In this document: piece after piece, positions 1-13,370 of the stretch
How positions within the stretch are numbered: position 1 is the first letter of the stretch
Layout of the letters: the number at the start of each line of letters is the position of its first letter
Assembly: GCA_001600875.1 (NCBI GenBank)
Contig: BCLD01000011.1
Coordinates: 335,497-399,496 of the forward strand
Source: Solicoccozyma terricola
Lineage: Eukaryota > Basidiomycota > Tremellomycetes > Filobasidiales > Piskurozymaceae
Direction of reading: 5' to 3'
DNA length: 64,000 nt
Position numbers and translations under genes: made by a program
The notes under the pieces: generated by a model
Told to the model about the DNA's origin: nothing
Database searches by the model: none
Seen by the model: only the letters and a program-made list of their open reading frames with translations

Positions 1-28
1 CCCCCCCCCCCCCTCCTCCTCCACACAG

Positions 29-3000
29 TCGTCATCGCATTCCCACTCGTCGATGAACCTGAAACTTCCCTTTTGGCATGGACGACGACCCCGTGGACCC
101 TCCCATCCAACCTCGCACTATGCGTCAACCCATCCTTCACATACGTTAAAATTCACGATCTCACACGCGAACGAAACTTTATCCTTCTCGAAGAACAAAT
201 CGGTACACTTTTCAAGGAACTCGCAGGTGGGAAGAAACAAGATCCTAAAAGATTGAAATATAAAGTGGTTGGGAAATACAAGGGAGAGGATATGAAAGGG
301 TGGAGATATTTGCCCGTTTTTGACTTTTTCACAGAGCAGGTGAGTGTTGGATAATCAGCCCACGATCTCGCCGAGTCCTGACCACGGAAAGGTACCCCAC
401 TTTCCCCCCGGCAAGTTCGAGGATAAAGCATTTAGAGTCGTTTGCGATACCTACGTCGAAGCAACATCAGGTACTGGTATCGTCCACCAAGCTCCGGCAT
501 TCGGTGAGGACGATCACAGGATCGCCATTCAAAACGGCATCGTCGCAAAGGACGAAATGCCACCGTGTCCCATCGATGAAGTTGGTAGATTCACGTCTGA
601 AGTGCCCGACTTTAAGGGCGTGCATGTAAAGGTGTGTATGTTGGGTCTTTGTTCCGACGACAGGAGGAATGGTCAGCTGACATTTGACCAACACTTAGAC
701 CGCCGACAAGGAGATCATGAAGCGACTCAAGGAGAACGGTCGACTCATCGTCCATTCCACTGTAAAGCATTCGTACCCCTTCTGTTGGAGGTGAGTGTCG
801 TGGATCCCACTTGCCACACGCTAGTCGTCTGATACCTACCCCCCACCGTCTACAGGTCCGGTACTCCGTTGATCTACCGTGCAATCCCAGTCTGGTTCGT
901 CAAGGTTGAGGAAATCAAGGACAAATTGGTCAAGAACAACGAAGCCACCCATTGGGTGCCTGCTCATGTCTCCGAAGGCCGTTTCGGTGGTTGGCTCAAG
1001 AACGCCCGCGACTGGAACATTTCACGGAATCGTTACTGGGGTACACCCATCCCTCTCTGGGTCAGCGAGGACTACGAGGAGGTCGTATGCATCAGCTCCG
1101 TCCAGCAACTAAAGGACTTGTCGGGTCGTGATGATATTACAGATCTTCATCGAGAAAACATCGATGGCATCGAGATCCCATCCAAGCAAGGGAAGGGCAT
1201 GCTGAAGAGGATCGAGGAGGTGTTTGACTGTTGGTTTGAATCTGGAAGGTGAGTATCGCAAAACCCCCCTCTTGTTGAGGCTACCAGCTAAACCCCGATC
1301 ATCCTCAAAGCATGCCATACGCTCAATCTCACTACCCATTCGAGTTCCCTGACAAGGAAAAGTTCCATCGTTCCTACCCCGCCGACTTCATCTCCGAGGG
1401 CATTGATCAAACTCGAGGTTGGTTCTACACTCTCCTCGTCTTGGCAACCCATCTCTTCGACACTGCACCCTGGAAAAACCTCATTGTCGCTGGTCTTGTG
1501 CTTGCTGCGTGAGTTGTCGTGGAAAGGGCTCTCACGGTCTCCCGCTCAAGCCATACTCCTTTACAGCGACGGTCGGAAAATGAGCAAGAAACTCAAAAAC
1601 TACTCCGATCCTGAAGACATCATCAAGCAGTACGGTGCTGACGCCCTCAGACTCTACCTCGTAAACTCCCCCGTCGTCCGAGGAGACAACCTATTCTTCA
1701 AGGACGACGGTGTCAAGGACGTTCGGAATACCGTCATCGGCAAGTGGATCAACAGCTTCCGATTCTTGCAAGCCCAGGCCGATCTCTACGAGACCACCAC
1801 TGGCAAAAAGTTCGTCTACAACCACGACGCGCCAAAGTCGGAGAACGTCATGGACAGGTGGATCTTGGCCAGGTGCCAGTCTTTGATCGAGCACGTCAAG
1901 GTGGAGATGGAGGGTGAGTTGTATGCGGGCTTTTGTGGCTTCAAATACCTGCCGCTGACTGTTTTTTGCCTTCTTAAATACTTGCAGCCTATCGCCTCTA
2001 CACTGTTGGCCCACGCTCTGTCGAGCTCATTGCCGAAATGACAAATTGGTACATTCGTTTCAACCGAATCCGTCTAAAGGGCGAGAATGGTCCAGAGGAC
2101 ACCCTCGCAGCGCTCAACACGCTGCACGAGACCTTGATGACCGTGTGCCTCATCTTGGTGAGGCGCCATTCGATTGTGGATCTCAGATCTTGCCCGCTAA
2201 CGCACCCTCCCGCAGGCCCCCTTTACCCCCTTCACTGCCGAAAACGTCTATCATGGTCTCATGCCATACTCTCCTCCACACCCTGACAGCAAGCAGGATA
2301 TCCGATCCGTTCACTTCTTGCCCTTCCCCACCGCTCGACAAGAATACCACGACGACATTGTACAGCGTCAAGTCAAGCGCATGCAGACAGTCATCGATCT
2401 CACCCGTGTGTTGCGAGCGCAGCACGTCCCACGTGTCAGGCAGGTGAGTTGTGATGCCACTTTTTCCTCGCATCTCGCATCTCTTAACACATCCATCTAC
2501 AGCCCCTCAAGGAGTTGATCGTCTTCCACCACGATCCCGAATACCTCGCGGACGTCAAGTCGCTGGAGCGGTACATCCAGGAGGAGCTGAATGTATTCGA
2601 GATCACCCTCACCTCGGATGAAGCACAGGTTGGTATCAAGTACAAGGCCACCGCCGATTGGGGCAAGCTCGGCAAGAAGCTGCGGAAAGATATCGGCCGA
2701 GTCAAAGCAGGATTGCCCGACCTCACGTCTGAAGAAGTCAAAGAATATGAAACCTCTGGCAAGATCGCCATTGACGGCATCGAACTCGGACCCGGCGATC
2801 TCATCGTTTCGCGTTACGTCGACCTTGACCCCGCCACTGATGGCGAAAAGTCATTCGACAGCAACACCGACTCTGATGTCACGGTCCTCCTTGATATCCG
2901 CATCCATCCGGAACTCGAGGTGCACGCACAGCGGAGAGAACTCACCAACCGGTGTCAACAGCTGCGGAAACGCGCCGGCCTCAAGGCAACCGACTCCGTT

Positions 3001-3246
3001 GACATCTTCTTCGAGGTCATTGAAGGTTCTCCAGAAGTCATGCACGGCATAATGGAGGGCCAAGAAGAGACCTTCACGCGGAAACTCGGCGCCGTGCCAT
3101 GTCTTTTGCCGCCAGGGGCCAAGGAGCAGCGCAAGTTCCTAGGTCAGGAAGAAACCAAGGTCGCAAATGGTGACAATGACGCTGCGGAGGTTGATGAGAA
3201 GGATGTCAACCTCAGCTACGTCCTGTACGTTGCTGAGCGCATGTAG
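29..3246 (+). CDS. ILS1: Isoleucyl-tRNA synthetase, cytoplasmic (3' part)
   Basis: Class I aminoacyl-tRNA synthetase that charges tRNA-Ile in the cytosol. The window opens at a 3' splice site (acacag, ending at 28), so the N-terminal catalytic half with the HIGH motif lies outside. What follows joins into one protein through about nine exons: the end of the editing (CP1) domain with [12 protein letters not shown] and [16 protein letters not shown], the catalytic C-half with [19 protein letters not shown] and the second signature [12 protein letters not shown] (the eukaryotic form of KMSKS), then the anticodon-binding domain ([10 protein letters not shown]) and a long C-terminal extension ending [11 protein letters not shown] at TAG 3244-3246. 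These features match eukaryotic cytoplasmic rather than mitochondrial IleRS. The gene converges on DBP4 with only 96 bases between stop codons. Identity is certain; individual splice sites were read by eye. Confidence 0.95.
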
Positions 3247-3342
3247 GGTGGGGTTTTTGCTTTTACGACGGGTCATGCGTGAGCGCCAAGAGGCATCAGC
3301 TCATTGTAATAATTATAGAGGGATAACAGCATGAATGTGAAG

Positions 3343-6264
3343 TCATCCTCTGCCCAACAAACGTAAAGCCAACGCCTCCTCGTCCTCGTCATCTACAATC
3401 TCCTTCCTGCTCCTCTTGGGTGCTGGTTCGTATGACATTGGATCATCCGAGGCGTCCTCGTCTTCATCATCGTCTCCGCCGAGCACCGCGCCCATCCCCA
3501 TTTCCTCAGCCAATGCCTATGAAAATGAAGCAAGTCAAATCAAAGAACACACAGCGCAACGACTAGAACCACTCACCTCACGCTCCCTTTCCTTCCTCTT
3601 TCTCTTCTTCTCCTGACGCTTTTCGCGTTCAACAGCTCGGTCGATAGTAGTCGCGGCCTCCATGTTGACCCGCTCGCGTGCAACATATTCGTCTCGCTGC
3701 GCCGCGGCATCTCCTCCCTTCTCGAAATCCTCGAGATCATTCATCTCATAGATCTCGCGGCCTTCGCCCTTCTCATCAAAGACCAATTTGGATCCTGCAC
3801 CCTTCATCTTCAGCATTGCCTTTTTGGATTCACCCATCTTGAGCTTGCGTTTGGATGGTTCGGCGAGAGCAGCTGTATCGGCTGCCGTTCCGTCCTCCGC
3901 GAGCTCATCGAGGCCGTGATCTCGCGCCTTGAGGGTGATAAAATCTTCGTCATCTTCGTCAACATCATGATGGATGAGACCGGAGTAATGGGGAGTGAGG
4001 ACCGATTGGTTTTTCCGCTCGAACATCCGGTCGTACTTTGTGCGGACGACGGGTGGCTTGTTGGAAGACTGTTTGTGGAAAGGACATGAGCGCCAACTCA
4101 ATCCCGAAAGAAAAATGTGGCAACTCACCTCTTTACCCTCGTCTTCGCTTGCACTATCGTCATCGCTGTCCTCGAGATCCGCATCCTCGCTTTCTCCATC
4201 CTCTTCCGCACTCTCATCCTCCTCGTCGGCGTCAACAGACTTCTCGAGGACAGTCGGCGTTTCAATCTCGGCGGCCACATTGACCACCGGCGCTAGAGCC
4301 TTGACCTGTCCAGCACGCAACGCATTCTTCTTACTCTGAGACTGAGCCTGCTCAACAAATTTGATCTGAGGAGCACCGGGAAGACCAAGCGAAGCAGCGT
4401 AAGCTGCGAAGGGGAGTTCGGTTAATTTGAACACTGTCTTGTCCTTTTGCAAGTGGACGGAACGGAGGTAAGAAATGAAGGCCTGATGCAGATGGTGAAG
4501 CGTTAGTGCCCGGACGAAACGTGCGATACACCCACACTTACCCTCTGACCCAAATACTTGATTTCCGGATCTCTAAAGGCAAAGCTCTGCATCTGCTGCT
4601 TCAAGTTTCCCATCTTGCTCTCCTTGATCTTGATCCCCTTGACGACCAACCCTTTGTCTTCCCATCGTTTCTTCATGCCCTCCTCTTCCGACGGCAACAA
4701 GAACGCTAGACCCTTCCCTTCAGCCATGTACCTCGCCGTTCGACCCACACGATGGATATACGTCTCGACATCCTCTGGGCAATCCAATTGCAATACCCAA
4801 TCGACCGAGGGGAAATCGAGTCCTCTCGAAGCGATGTCCGTGCAAATTAGCAATGCAATGGTCGAGGTGGAGAATTTTTGGAAAATCGACAGTCTGGTGG
4901 GTTGCTTTTGTTTCCCATGAAGATGCATCAAGGGTAGACCTGGATGGAGCCTTCGGAAGGTCTCGAAAATGAATCGGACCTACGTGTGATCGTGATCGAC
5001 CACCGTCAGTCTCCAACACGTCACTCCATCCGTCACCCAACTCACCTGCTTGCAACTGCTAACGAATACCACGCCCTTCATCTTCAAATGACTCTTCACG
5101 AATCCCCATAACGCGTCCAATTTTCTATCCAGCGGGACCACGGTATAGAACTGTTCCAATTTATCCGGCATGTTGGTAACCACTTGCTCTCCCTCCACCG
5201 CGGAGGTTCCATTCGGCCCATCTCCCGTGTTGACCGATACGACGACCGGATCTCTTAGAGACAGTTTAGCGAGAGCTCTCAAATCCGAAGAAGACTGAGT
5301 AGCCGAGTACAGCATGGTCTGCCTAGGTGACGTCGATGAATCGGCCGGTGCGAGATGAGCAAGAATCGCACGCAAAGTAGGCAGGAAGCCCAGATCCAAT
5401 AATCTGTCCGCTTCGTCCAGAACTAAGCGACAGACATCGGGTCAGAAGATTTCCCATCAATTCGAGGAGACTACTGTACCCACCTAGCACCTTGACTCCA
5501 CCGACTTCCAATCCGAATGTGCTGTCAAAGTGCTGCAACAGCCTTCCCGGCGTAGCAATCAGGATATTCATCTTCCCCAACCTTTCCTTCTCCCTTTGCA
5601 ATGCTTTGGAACTTCCACCAATGATCAAAGCAGCCGAAAAGTTGTGATATCCACCAAGCGCATGCAGTTGCTGGAAGGTCTGAATTGCCAGTTCACGCGT
5701 AGGAGAGATGACAAGTGCACCGAGTCCGTCGGAGGGTGACCAACGCTCTAGGTAGAGTCTCTCGAGGAGTGGTATAAGGAACGCAAGGGTTTTACCAGAG
5801 CCTGTTTGTGCGGATGCCAGGATATCTTTCCCGCGAAGAGAGTGTGGAAGGGATTGTGCTTGGATTGGCGTAGGAGCAATATAATGGGATTTCTTGAGAC
5901 CTGGTGAAAGAAAAACCACGTTAGAAAGTACTATCTCAATATATACTGCTCCCCTGCGCACCTTTTTGGGTCCTAGCAGATAGTGGAAATTGAGTGAACG
6001 TGTCTACAATCTTCGGTGTGACCTGCCCTCCCATAAAAATGCCATCAGACGGTCTCGCTTCTTTGATCGTGTGACCTCTAGGGTGCTCACAAATTGATCC
6101 ACAGCTTCTTGCAAGCCTTTCAACTCCTCATCTACCTTCCTTCTCTTGAGCGCATTGCTTTTAATCAACTGTTTCTGCCTCTCTTTTCCCTTCCCCGTGA
6201 TCTTGGGACCATGGGAGTGGGATGGTCCAGCTCGAGGTTGAGACTGTTGAGCAAAGGTTGACAT
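3343..6264 (-). CDS. DBP4: DEAD-box ATP-dependent RNA helicase DBP4 (Hca4/DDX10)
   Basis: Nucleolar RNA helicase used in early 18S rRNA processing and U14 snoRNA release. The start ATG is at 6262-6264 (MSTFAQQSQPRAG). After a basic, coiled N-terminus come the Q motif (APTPIQAQSLP), motif I ASAQTGSGKT, Ia PTRELA, GG, TPGRLLQ, motif II VLDEADRLLDLGFLP, motif III YSAT, then the second RecA domain with VVFVSSCKQV, ICTDIASRGLD and motif VI HRVGRTAR. The DBP4-specific C-terminus follows: an acidic stretch rich in DEED/SEDED, a basic coiled region (KRQEKKRKRKERERE) and the terminal EALALRLLGRG before TGA at 3343-3345. That last motif and the acidic/basic tail distinguish DBP4 from other DEAD-box proteins. 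At least seven introns interrupt the gene. All helicase motifs are intact. Confidence 0.95.
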
Positions 6265-6522
6265 GGTGTGCTGTATGGCCAGCTGTGGATAGGAGTACTA
6301 CGAGTACGGGGAGATCGATTGCTATGAGAAGCAGTGGTCGTTGCCTGCAGATGCGGTCGATGTCGTTGAAGATGGATGGGCATTCAGCTTAACTTGCAAA
6401 CGACGTTGACTTTCAACTTTTGTTAAATCACGTGACAAATAAATAACACCGAGCCCTCAGATATATTACAAACAGGGGGGATCCATGTCCAAGGGGTATC
6501 AGCAAGCCATGTCGCATCCCAT

Positions 6523-9500
6523 TCATGCCTTCTTCTTCTTGGACACTGTGCATGACATGACAAGTAATATAGTCTCAGTCCACACGGTAATACAACTGCC
6601 ACATAGCACAACCACACACTCACCTCGATCAGACACCGGAGTCCCATTCCTCGATCCACCCTTGACGTCCGTCTTCATCTCATCAACTGGACGCTTCTGT
6701 GCCGATGCGTGCGGGAAGAATGAGTTATGTATTCACAGAGAATGAAAAAGGGAACCGAATGTCTCACTTTCCCAGCAGCCTTCTTGGTCGTCCCATTCAC
6801 TTTGGTGTCCTTCAATACTTCGGGTGCTTCTTTCATCAAACACAACAACAAAGTCTGTGCTCTTCGTTGAAGGTCTTGGGTGGTCCTGGACTTGAAGAAC
6901 CAGTCGAACCTATTGACAATGTTAAAACAACAAAAACAAAATCATCAAACAGCCGCTCGTTGCGCTAAGAGATGAACGACTAACCGGAAAGCAGGCCACT
7001 CCCCGATATCCCGCTTGATCAAATCCCAAGCATTCTCGTTATGAATGCCCCATTTACAAAGCCTCACGAGGAGGAATCGATCCTCTTCCTCGGAGTACTG
7101 CTTGCCCTTATTTTGCCCGTACGGAATGGCCAATTTTTGCATCGGGTGGTCAATTCCGTCCACCTTGGCACGGAGCACTGACATCTCGCGATGTCGTTTT
7201 TCTCGTTGTTTTTCTCCTGCTTCGATACGCTCGAGGTGTTTCTCCCAGTCTTTCGGTGGAGATCCGTTAATGTACAGATCGGAAGTGGAATGACGAGGAA
7301 GGATAGGACTCACCAGGTAATGACTTGAACCTTTCCCAAAAGACCTCGGAATACTCTTGCACCTCCTCCAACGTCCTATCCCCGATCATCTCGGCCACCC
7401 TCTCCAGATTATCCCTTCCATTCTCCACTAGACCTTTGATGAAGAGCTGGAAATGACGTTTGGTCCATCGTCCGAAACCCTCGTTGGCAAGCTCGGCCAT
7501 TTCAAGCTGTTCTTCCTCGGTCAGAGGTTCGGCTGGAGAGAAAGAAGCAGATGAGCGACCCCTGACTAGCAAGGAGAGGTAACAACGCAAACATACCAGC
7601 TTCGATCGCGGCTTGTTGAGCTTTTCGCGCTTCCTCGAGCTGCTCATAGGTCTCGTCGGAACCCTCGGCGGGTTCTCTAACGGGTACGACGTAGCCAGTC
7701 GCTTTCTGAAGTGAGTTGCGCCAACGTGATTAGTGGTGATGATATAAGACTGTATGATAATACGGAGACGCCCACATAGTGCGCGTTCAGATCACGATCT
7801 TGAAGCTCTTTCAGACGATCAGGGAAGAAGTGGTGTTCGTGGCTGTCCGAATACCAGGCCAGAATAAGCCGCGGGTCAGGGCAATTCGATCGGGTCCACT
7901 CACATCACTATGTGCTTCGGCGCCTTGGCCACCTTAGGACCCTTGTCGACCTTTGGAGCACCAATCCTCATCGCGTCCGAGTAATATTTATCGACCGAGT
8001 AGTTGGGGTTGCCACGGGATGCTTGACGCTTGGCAGGCTCGATCCAGATCATCTGGTTCTTGGGCTGGAGTATCGAGGAAACGTATTAAGAAACGAGCTC
8101 GGATCGAAACAAGACCGCATGCATCTCACCTTGTTGGCGAAATTCTCTCCCTCCCACTGTTGCGCTTGCATCTCCGACTTGAAGTTAGTCAGGTCATCGA
8201 GGTTGAGACCCTCGTACTTGCTGTTGAGCTCTTGGGTCTTCTCCTCTCCCTTCCGGATGATGTCATCGATGTCTTCATCTATGAGCATGCTGTGAAGGTA
8301 AGGCAGTTCAGTGAAACGCCTTCATGGTGGAGGAAAAATACGCCAGCACCTACCTCTCCTTCGAGTTGATGATCTTCTCTGCACCATGCTGAATGATCTC
8401 CAGCAAGTCATCCTTGTTGTTCGCGGTTTTGGCGGCGTGCTGTGCACGACCCTCTTGAATGACGAGCTGATCGAGCTTGAGCTTCTGGGTAGCCCTCTCG
8501 ATGATTCTCTCCTCAACGGCGTCCTGGGTTATAAAGCGGAACACGTAGACCTGCTTTGTTTGACCGATACGATGAGCTCGGTCCATCGCTTGTAGATCCG
8601 CCTGGGGATTCCAATCGCTGTCGTACAGGACCACAACATCCGCCGTGACCAGGTTGATTCCGAGACCACCGGCACGAGTGGTAAGCAGGAAGACAAACTT
8701 TTCGCTTCCTGGCGCATTGTAATCGTCAATGGCAGATATTCGGTCCTCGTGAGCGGTGTTTCCATCAATTCGGCAGTACTCTACGGGGCCGAGAAGCGGT
8801 CAGCTTCACATGCGCTGATCGTAGCATGAATCCACTCACGGTGACCTCGAAACTGGCAGTAGTCCTCCAAGATATCGAGCACTCGAGACATTTGGGAGAA
8901 GATGAGCACACGAGAACCCTTTGCCTTCATAGACTTGAGCAGCTTGTCAAGAATGACCATCTTGCCGGCGTTGGTGATGATGTGCTCGTCAGTCGTGTAT
9001 GGAGGTCCCGGTTCCTGGGAAGGGTACAGTCAGTCAGTCGGCAGATTGGAAGGTGCAGTCATTTTCAATGAAAACTCACAGCGCCATCGAACACTAGCAG
9101 AGTGCAGCGATTGGATAGGTCAACTTCCCGTGCAAGCATGAGCAAATATATTTGCACTCACGATATGGATGATTACAGCACTTTCGCAATTGCATCACGA
9201 TATTGAGCAATCTCGTCTTGCCTTCCTTCTTGCCGGTCGCACCTGCGCCGTCGATACACTCCATGAGCCTTCATCCTATGTGTAAACGCCCATTTCCCAA
9301 CTCACCATTCACGGCATCAATGTCCTTCTCCAACAACCTCCTATACCATGTCCTCTGCATGTCCGTCATGCCGACATACAAGTTGATTTCCTTTTTCGGC
9401 AAAAGACTCTTCTCGACGTCGGCTTTGACTCGTCGGAGGAGGAAAGGTCGAAGGACCTTGTGAAGTTGTTGAACGACGTTGTCCTGGTCTTCCTTGGAGT

Positions 9501-11475
9501 CGCCTTTCTGTTTGAACCAGGCATCAAAGTCCTCACTGCGAGTTCGGCGAATTCAAGACATCAATGCATGCCACCAATTTATCACGCTTCATCATCAAAC
9601 AACCTACCTCGAGGAGAAAACATCTGGCAAGATGAAATTCAACAACGCCCACAACTCCTGCAAGTTGTTCTGTAATGGGGTTCCCGTAATCAACAACCTT
9701 CCCCTCGATGTGAATACCCTGACGATCTGTGACAGCAACGAATCAACGTTCTTGATACGATGAGCTTCATCGATGATGATGTATTCCCAAGAGAATTTCT
9801 TGAACGTTGATTTCTCGCGGAGACACATTTCGTATGATGTGATTAGGATATCAAAATCGCCGGGAAGGATACGCTCATTGATGAGGATGGCCTGAGGATG
9901 CAGTATACGAGAATGAGTGTTCTGCACGAAATTTCGTCTTCGCGTTGTATGCCGCTAAACACTCACCCTCTCCTCCTTGGTTCCCTGCAACACGATCGTT
10001 GAAAAGCCTGGGACCCACTTGGCAACCTCCCTCTTCCAATTATCCAACGTCGATTTTGGCACGACGACTAGATGCGGACCAGAGACACCGAGTGTAAACT
10101 TCAAATGACCGAGGAACGAGATGGTTTGCAACGTTTTCCCAAGACCCTGAAAAGACCAAAAAACGAACACGTTAGTACTTTCCTTTTCATCCCCCCACGA
10201 CGAGAACCCACCATCTCATCCGCCAGAATACCGTTAATACCGTTATGATGCAACGAAGCCATCCAGTTCAATCCCTGAACCTGATAGTCTCTCATTTTTC
10301 CACCTTTAACGACTGACTCATAACTACCATTATCAGGTTCCCTTACACCCATCATGCCAATCAGTCAACACTTACACGGCGGCGACTCCTCATAAACAAA
10401 TGCATTATCTTCCTCATCAGCTTCTCCCAATAATTCCTCATCTTCTTCCTTTTCAGATTTCCGATGACGGTGATCGCTGCATTCCCCAACCCAAATCAGT
10501 CCTGGCGAAACGTTGTGACGGGTGGAGTGTATCACATCGTGGGCTTAAAACTCACATGGCTTTCTTCTTCCCTTTACCGTCTTTTTTAGCTTCTTCTGCA
10601 GCGAGCATTGCAGCGAATTCAGGATCTCGATCACGCTGCGATGCGATGCGATTTCGACCATATCGCGTCAGCCAAGTTTGTTTTTGGGTGGTTTGGAAAT
10701 GCCGCCTGGAAACCCGTAACACTCACCTTGATATCAATGAAATGCTGAAACAACTCTGTTTGCCCTAACAGATAATTAAACCTCTTCATTGAATCTGCGA
10801 GCTGTAAGAGGAAAAAGAAAGGGAAGAGGGGACGCCGCCGCGATTAGAAGTCATGAAAAAGACGACTCCTCACCACTCCCACATCAGTCTATGTTTCTTT
10901 TTTTCCTCACCTTTGCTTTCTCCAACCCGGCTCTTCTCCCACTCAACGCATTAACCTGTTCCTTTCTCTTTTCCCTCACTGCTTTCCTCTCGGCCGCTTC
11001 GATCGCTCTTCGATTCGCTGACGGTGTCATCTGGAATTTGTTCCCACCATCCATTTCGACGACGTCGGATGATGGACCACCGCCGAGATCTTCATCTTCT
11101 GAACCTGGTTGCTCGTCGTCGTTGTCTTCGTCATCGGATTCAGGACGAACAAGTTGGTTACGAAGTTTGGAAGATGACGCGGGTATGAATTCGACGGATG
11201 GGGATCCCTGAGAGTCCGATGATCCAAAACAAATATCAGCTCGGCCATACATTCATTCCCCCCCCCTACCAAATCTACTTACCGGTCGAGACACTGATAC
11301 TTCTCGACTATCAGGAATCGAATCGGAGAACTTGTCATCATCGTTAAGCAAAGGGGCAGGAGTAGGAGTCCCATTGATTGGTGTCTAAGGATGCACACAC
11401 ACACACCTCCACTCATAAGCCAGTCCGCGTGTCTTCGACCAGGGATGGTTCGACCATTTCACAACTCACCGCCAT
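6523..11475 (-). CDS. ISWI: ISWI-family chromatin-remodelling ATPase
   Basis: SNF2-type ATPase that slides and spaces nucleosomes (orthologous group of yeast Isw1/Isw2 and human SMARCA5). The first exon is only ATGGCG (11470-11475 region) followed by GTGAGT; the next begins [13 protein letters not shown]. An acidic N-terminal part ([12 protein letters not shown]) precedes the ATPase core: [20 protein letters not shown], Walker A split by an intron (ILADEM/GLGKTLQ), [17 protein letters not shown] box [31 protein letters not shown], then the C-lobe with [20 protein letters not shown] and [16 protein letters not shown]. The HAND-SANT-SLIDE module is visible near 8250-6900 ([37 protein letters not shown]). 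The last exon appears to encode VSKKKKA before TGA at 6523-6525. More than fifteen introns. Which ISWI paralogue it is cannot be told from sequence alone. Confidence 0.93.
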
Positions 11476-11745
11476 GATTAAAAGCCCTACACGCAGGTAA
11501 CGAGATGCGGTGGATTGGTAGTCTCGTCGATAGGTGATTGCTGTGAGTGTTTCCTTGCCAACGGACGGCATACATGGGTGGTCCAAGTCTTGAACCAGGT
11601 TAATCTTTCACACGCGTCTGCGGCAAAGGGGGGCGAGAAATACATAAATGGGGAATAAATATTATAGAATTAATTTTATTTACACAGGGTGGCGAAACAG
11701 GCGGTAGTCGTCCCTCGCAGGCGACCTCCCAGCCGACCTCCCACG

Positions 11746-12767
11746 CTACCTCCCACCATCCATCCGACTCCGACTCGAACTCCCCTTTTCCTTGGTATAA
11801 CATGTACTCCTCCAAACTCCCACTCCCTCGCCTCCCTTCGCTCCCTTCGCTCCCTCCTCACCCTCGTCTACAAAATCATACATCTCCCCAGCTCCATGCC
11901 GTTCAGCATTCAAATAAACAGCCTCAAATCCACCTTCTTTCGCTGTGAACATTTCATGTGCCAATTCGATATGATCGTATTTTTCAGGATTACGTGCTAT
12001 CGTCATCCATGCACTATGAAGCAGTGGACATGTAAACATCAGCTCGTACCCCTCTCTCCCCTCCCCCCTCCCCTCCCCCTCCACTCACCTATTATGCAAT
12101 CCACGCCTAGCCCACCTCATCACATGCTCCGCACTCTTAAAATACAAAATCGTCATTATCGTATTCCCATTCGCTCGATGTCTCCCAATATATGGATCTA
12201 CATTAAGTAAACCTGATTCCGGATCTGTATGTAAATCCTTGATCATCTTTTGGAATGATTCACCGACCGTTTTGAATGTCGGATCAAGTAATCCCAATGC
12301 ACCTTTTGTTTCAAAAATCCATAATGTATATCAGCGCCCCCTCGTCGTCTCGTCCTTGTCTTGCCGAACAAAATCGAAAACAAAAGACCGCATGAACGCA
12401 CCATTACATCTCGTACTCAACAACACTACACAAATTTCTGGTGATTTCTCCCCTTCCACATGTCCAGGAACGCGTGCGAGTACATTCCCCCTTTGAATAA
12501 CATCGAGATATTTATTATGCAAGATGTTATTATGTATGAGAACAGCTCGAACGGGGTAAAACAAGGCAATAGAAACGAGAAGAAGGGTGGGGAGGACTAG
12601 ATTTGCAAGAATCCCCGTGTGAGATGATTGACGGGGCGTTAGAGAGAAATAGAAAAGGAGCGCCCCAAAAACTCACTAGTGGGGAGATAAGACATCTTCG
12701 ATACTCCGATACCGAATAACATACATCCAGCTGCAAACCACGGAACTGGTATTGCATCTTTCAATAA
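11746..12767 (-). CDS. DUF4188-like membrane-anchored protein
   Basis: Hypothetical protein whose core resembles the fungal DUF4188 family (dimeric alpha/beta-barrel, monooxygenase-like; function unestablished). Exons that join in phase: one with DAIPVPWFAAGC and a hydrophobic stretch (to 12767), one with PTLLLVSIALFYPVRAVL (a second membrane segment) and GNVLARVPGHVEGEKSPEI, one with ALGLLDPTFKTVGESFQKM, DPYIGRHRANGN and HVMRWARRGLHNR (12089-about 12306), and a last exon 11746-12013 with SAWMTIARNPEKYDHIELAH and EMF. The HIELAHEMF segment is the part most like DUF4188. The tail is Gly/Glu-rich. The true start was not found: the first coding exon may lie between 12768 and about 13140, where short candidate exons exist but do not join convincingly. 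The last-exon reading frame is open to 11746; an earlier splice cannot be excluded. Confidence 0.65.
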
Positions 12768-13370
12768 CTGCCCCGAACAAACACGCAGTCATGTGGATAA
12801 GTCACATTCGTCAAGCGGTGGGGGGGAGCCGGGAAGGGTTACGAACGAGTAGTGAAGACAATCCGGATACGCGTTTGATCGTAGTTGGTGGTCTATCGAC
12901 CGAGCCTGGCAGAAGGGGTACAAGAGACGGAGACATTGATCTGGGTGTTGCTCGATGGGGGATTGGTCTGGATCGAGGGATGCCTGTCAGGCAGGGACGA
13001 TGTGGGAAAGCTATATAGTACCTAGGACAGCGACGGCCAGGTACAGCGCTCTGGAGATTGCCGGCCACGCCACCCCGGAAGTGTGGGGACGGAAGACTTA
13101 CCCCGCATTTCGTGGTCTAGATCAAGCGATTAGGTAATCCGGGGATCGAGCGGTAACCCCGTGCGCCATGACGTCATATTTATATAGAGCACACGTGACT
13201 ATCAACCAGTCGCCCACATCGCGCATTACATGATACAAGGCATTTCCGTACCGATTCCACCCGTAGAGCAGAAAGGAAAAACAAAAAGAAAGAGTAACAG
13301 AGACCCTATTGCATTCCACAAGTATGGAGATTCAATTCCCGAGTCCGAGTCCGATTCAAAATTCATTCCC
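12768..13370. other. Spacer, possible 5' exon of DUF4188-like gene
   Basis: About 600 bases between two minus-strand genes. It probably holds the promoter and perhaps a short first exon of the 11746-12767 gene. On the minus strand, near 13030-13070, the reading ALYLAVAVL followed by a GT donor looks like part of a membrane-segment exon but cannot be joined in phase with confidence. Nothing else recognised. Confidence 0.4.

Noticed and set aside
3995..4339. Ser-rich plus-strand frame
   Set aside because: Antisense of the acidic DEED-rich tail of DBP4; reverse complement of GAG/GAC codons gives Ser/Leu-rich frames.
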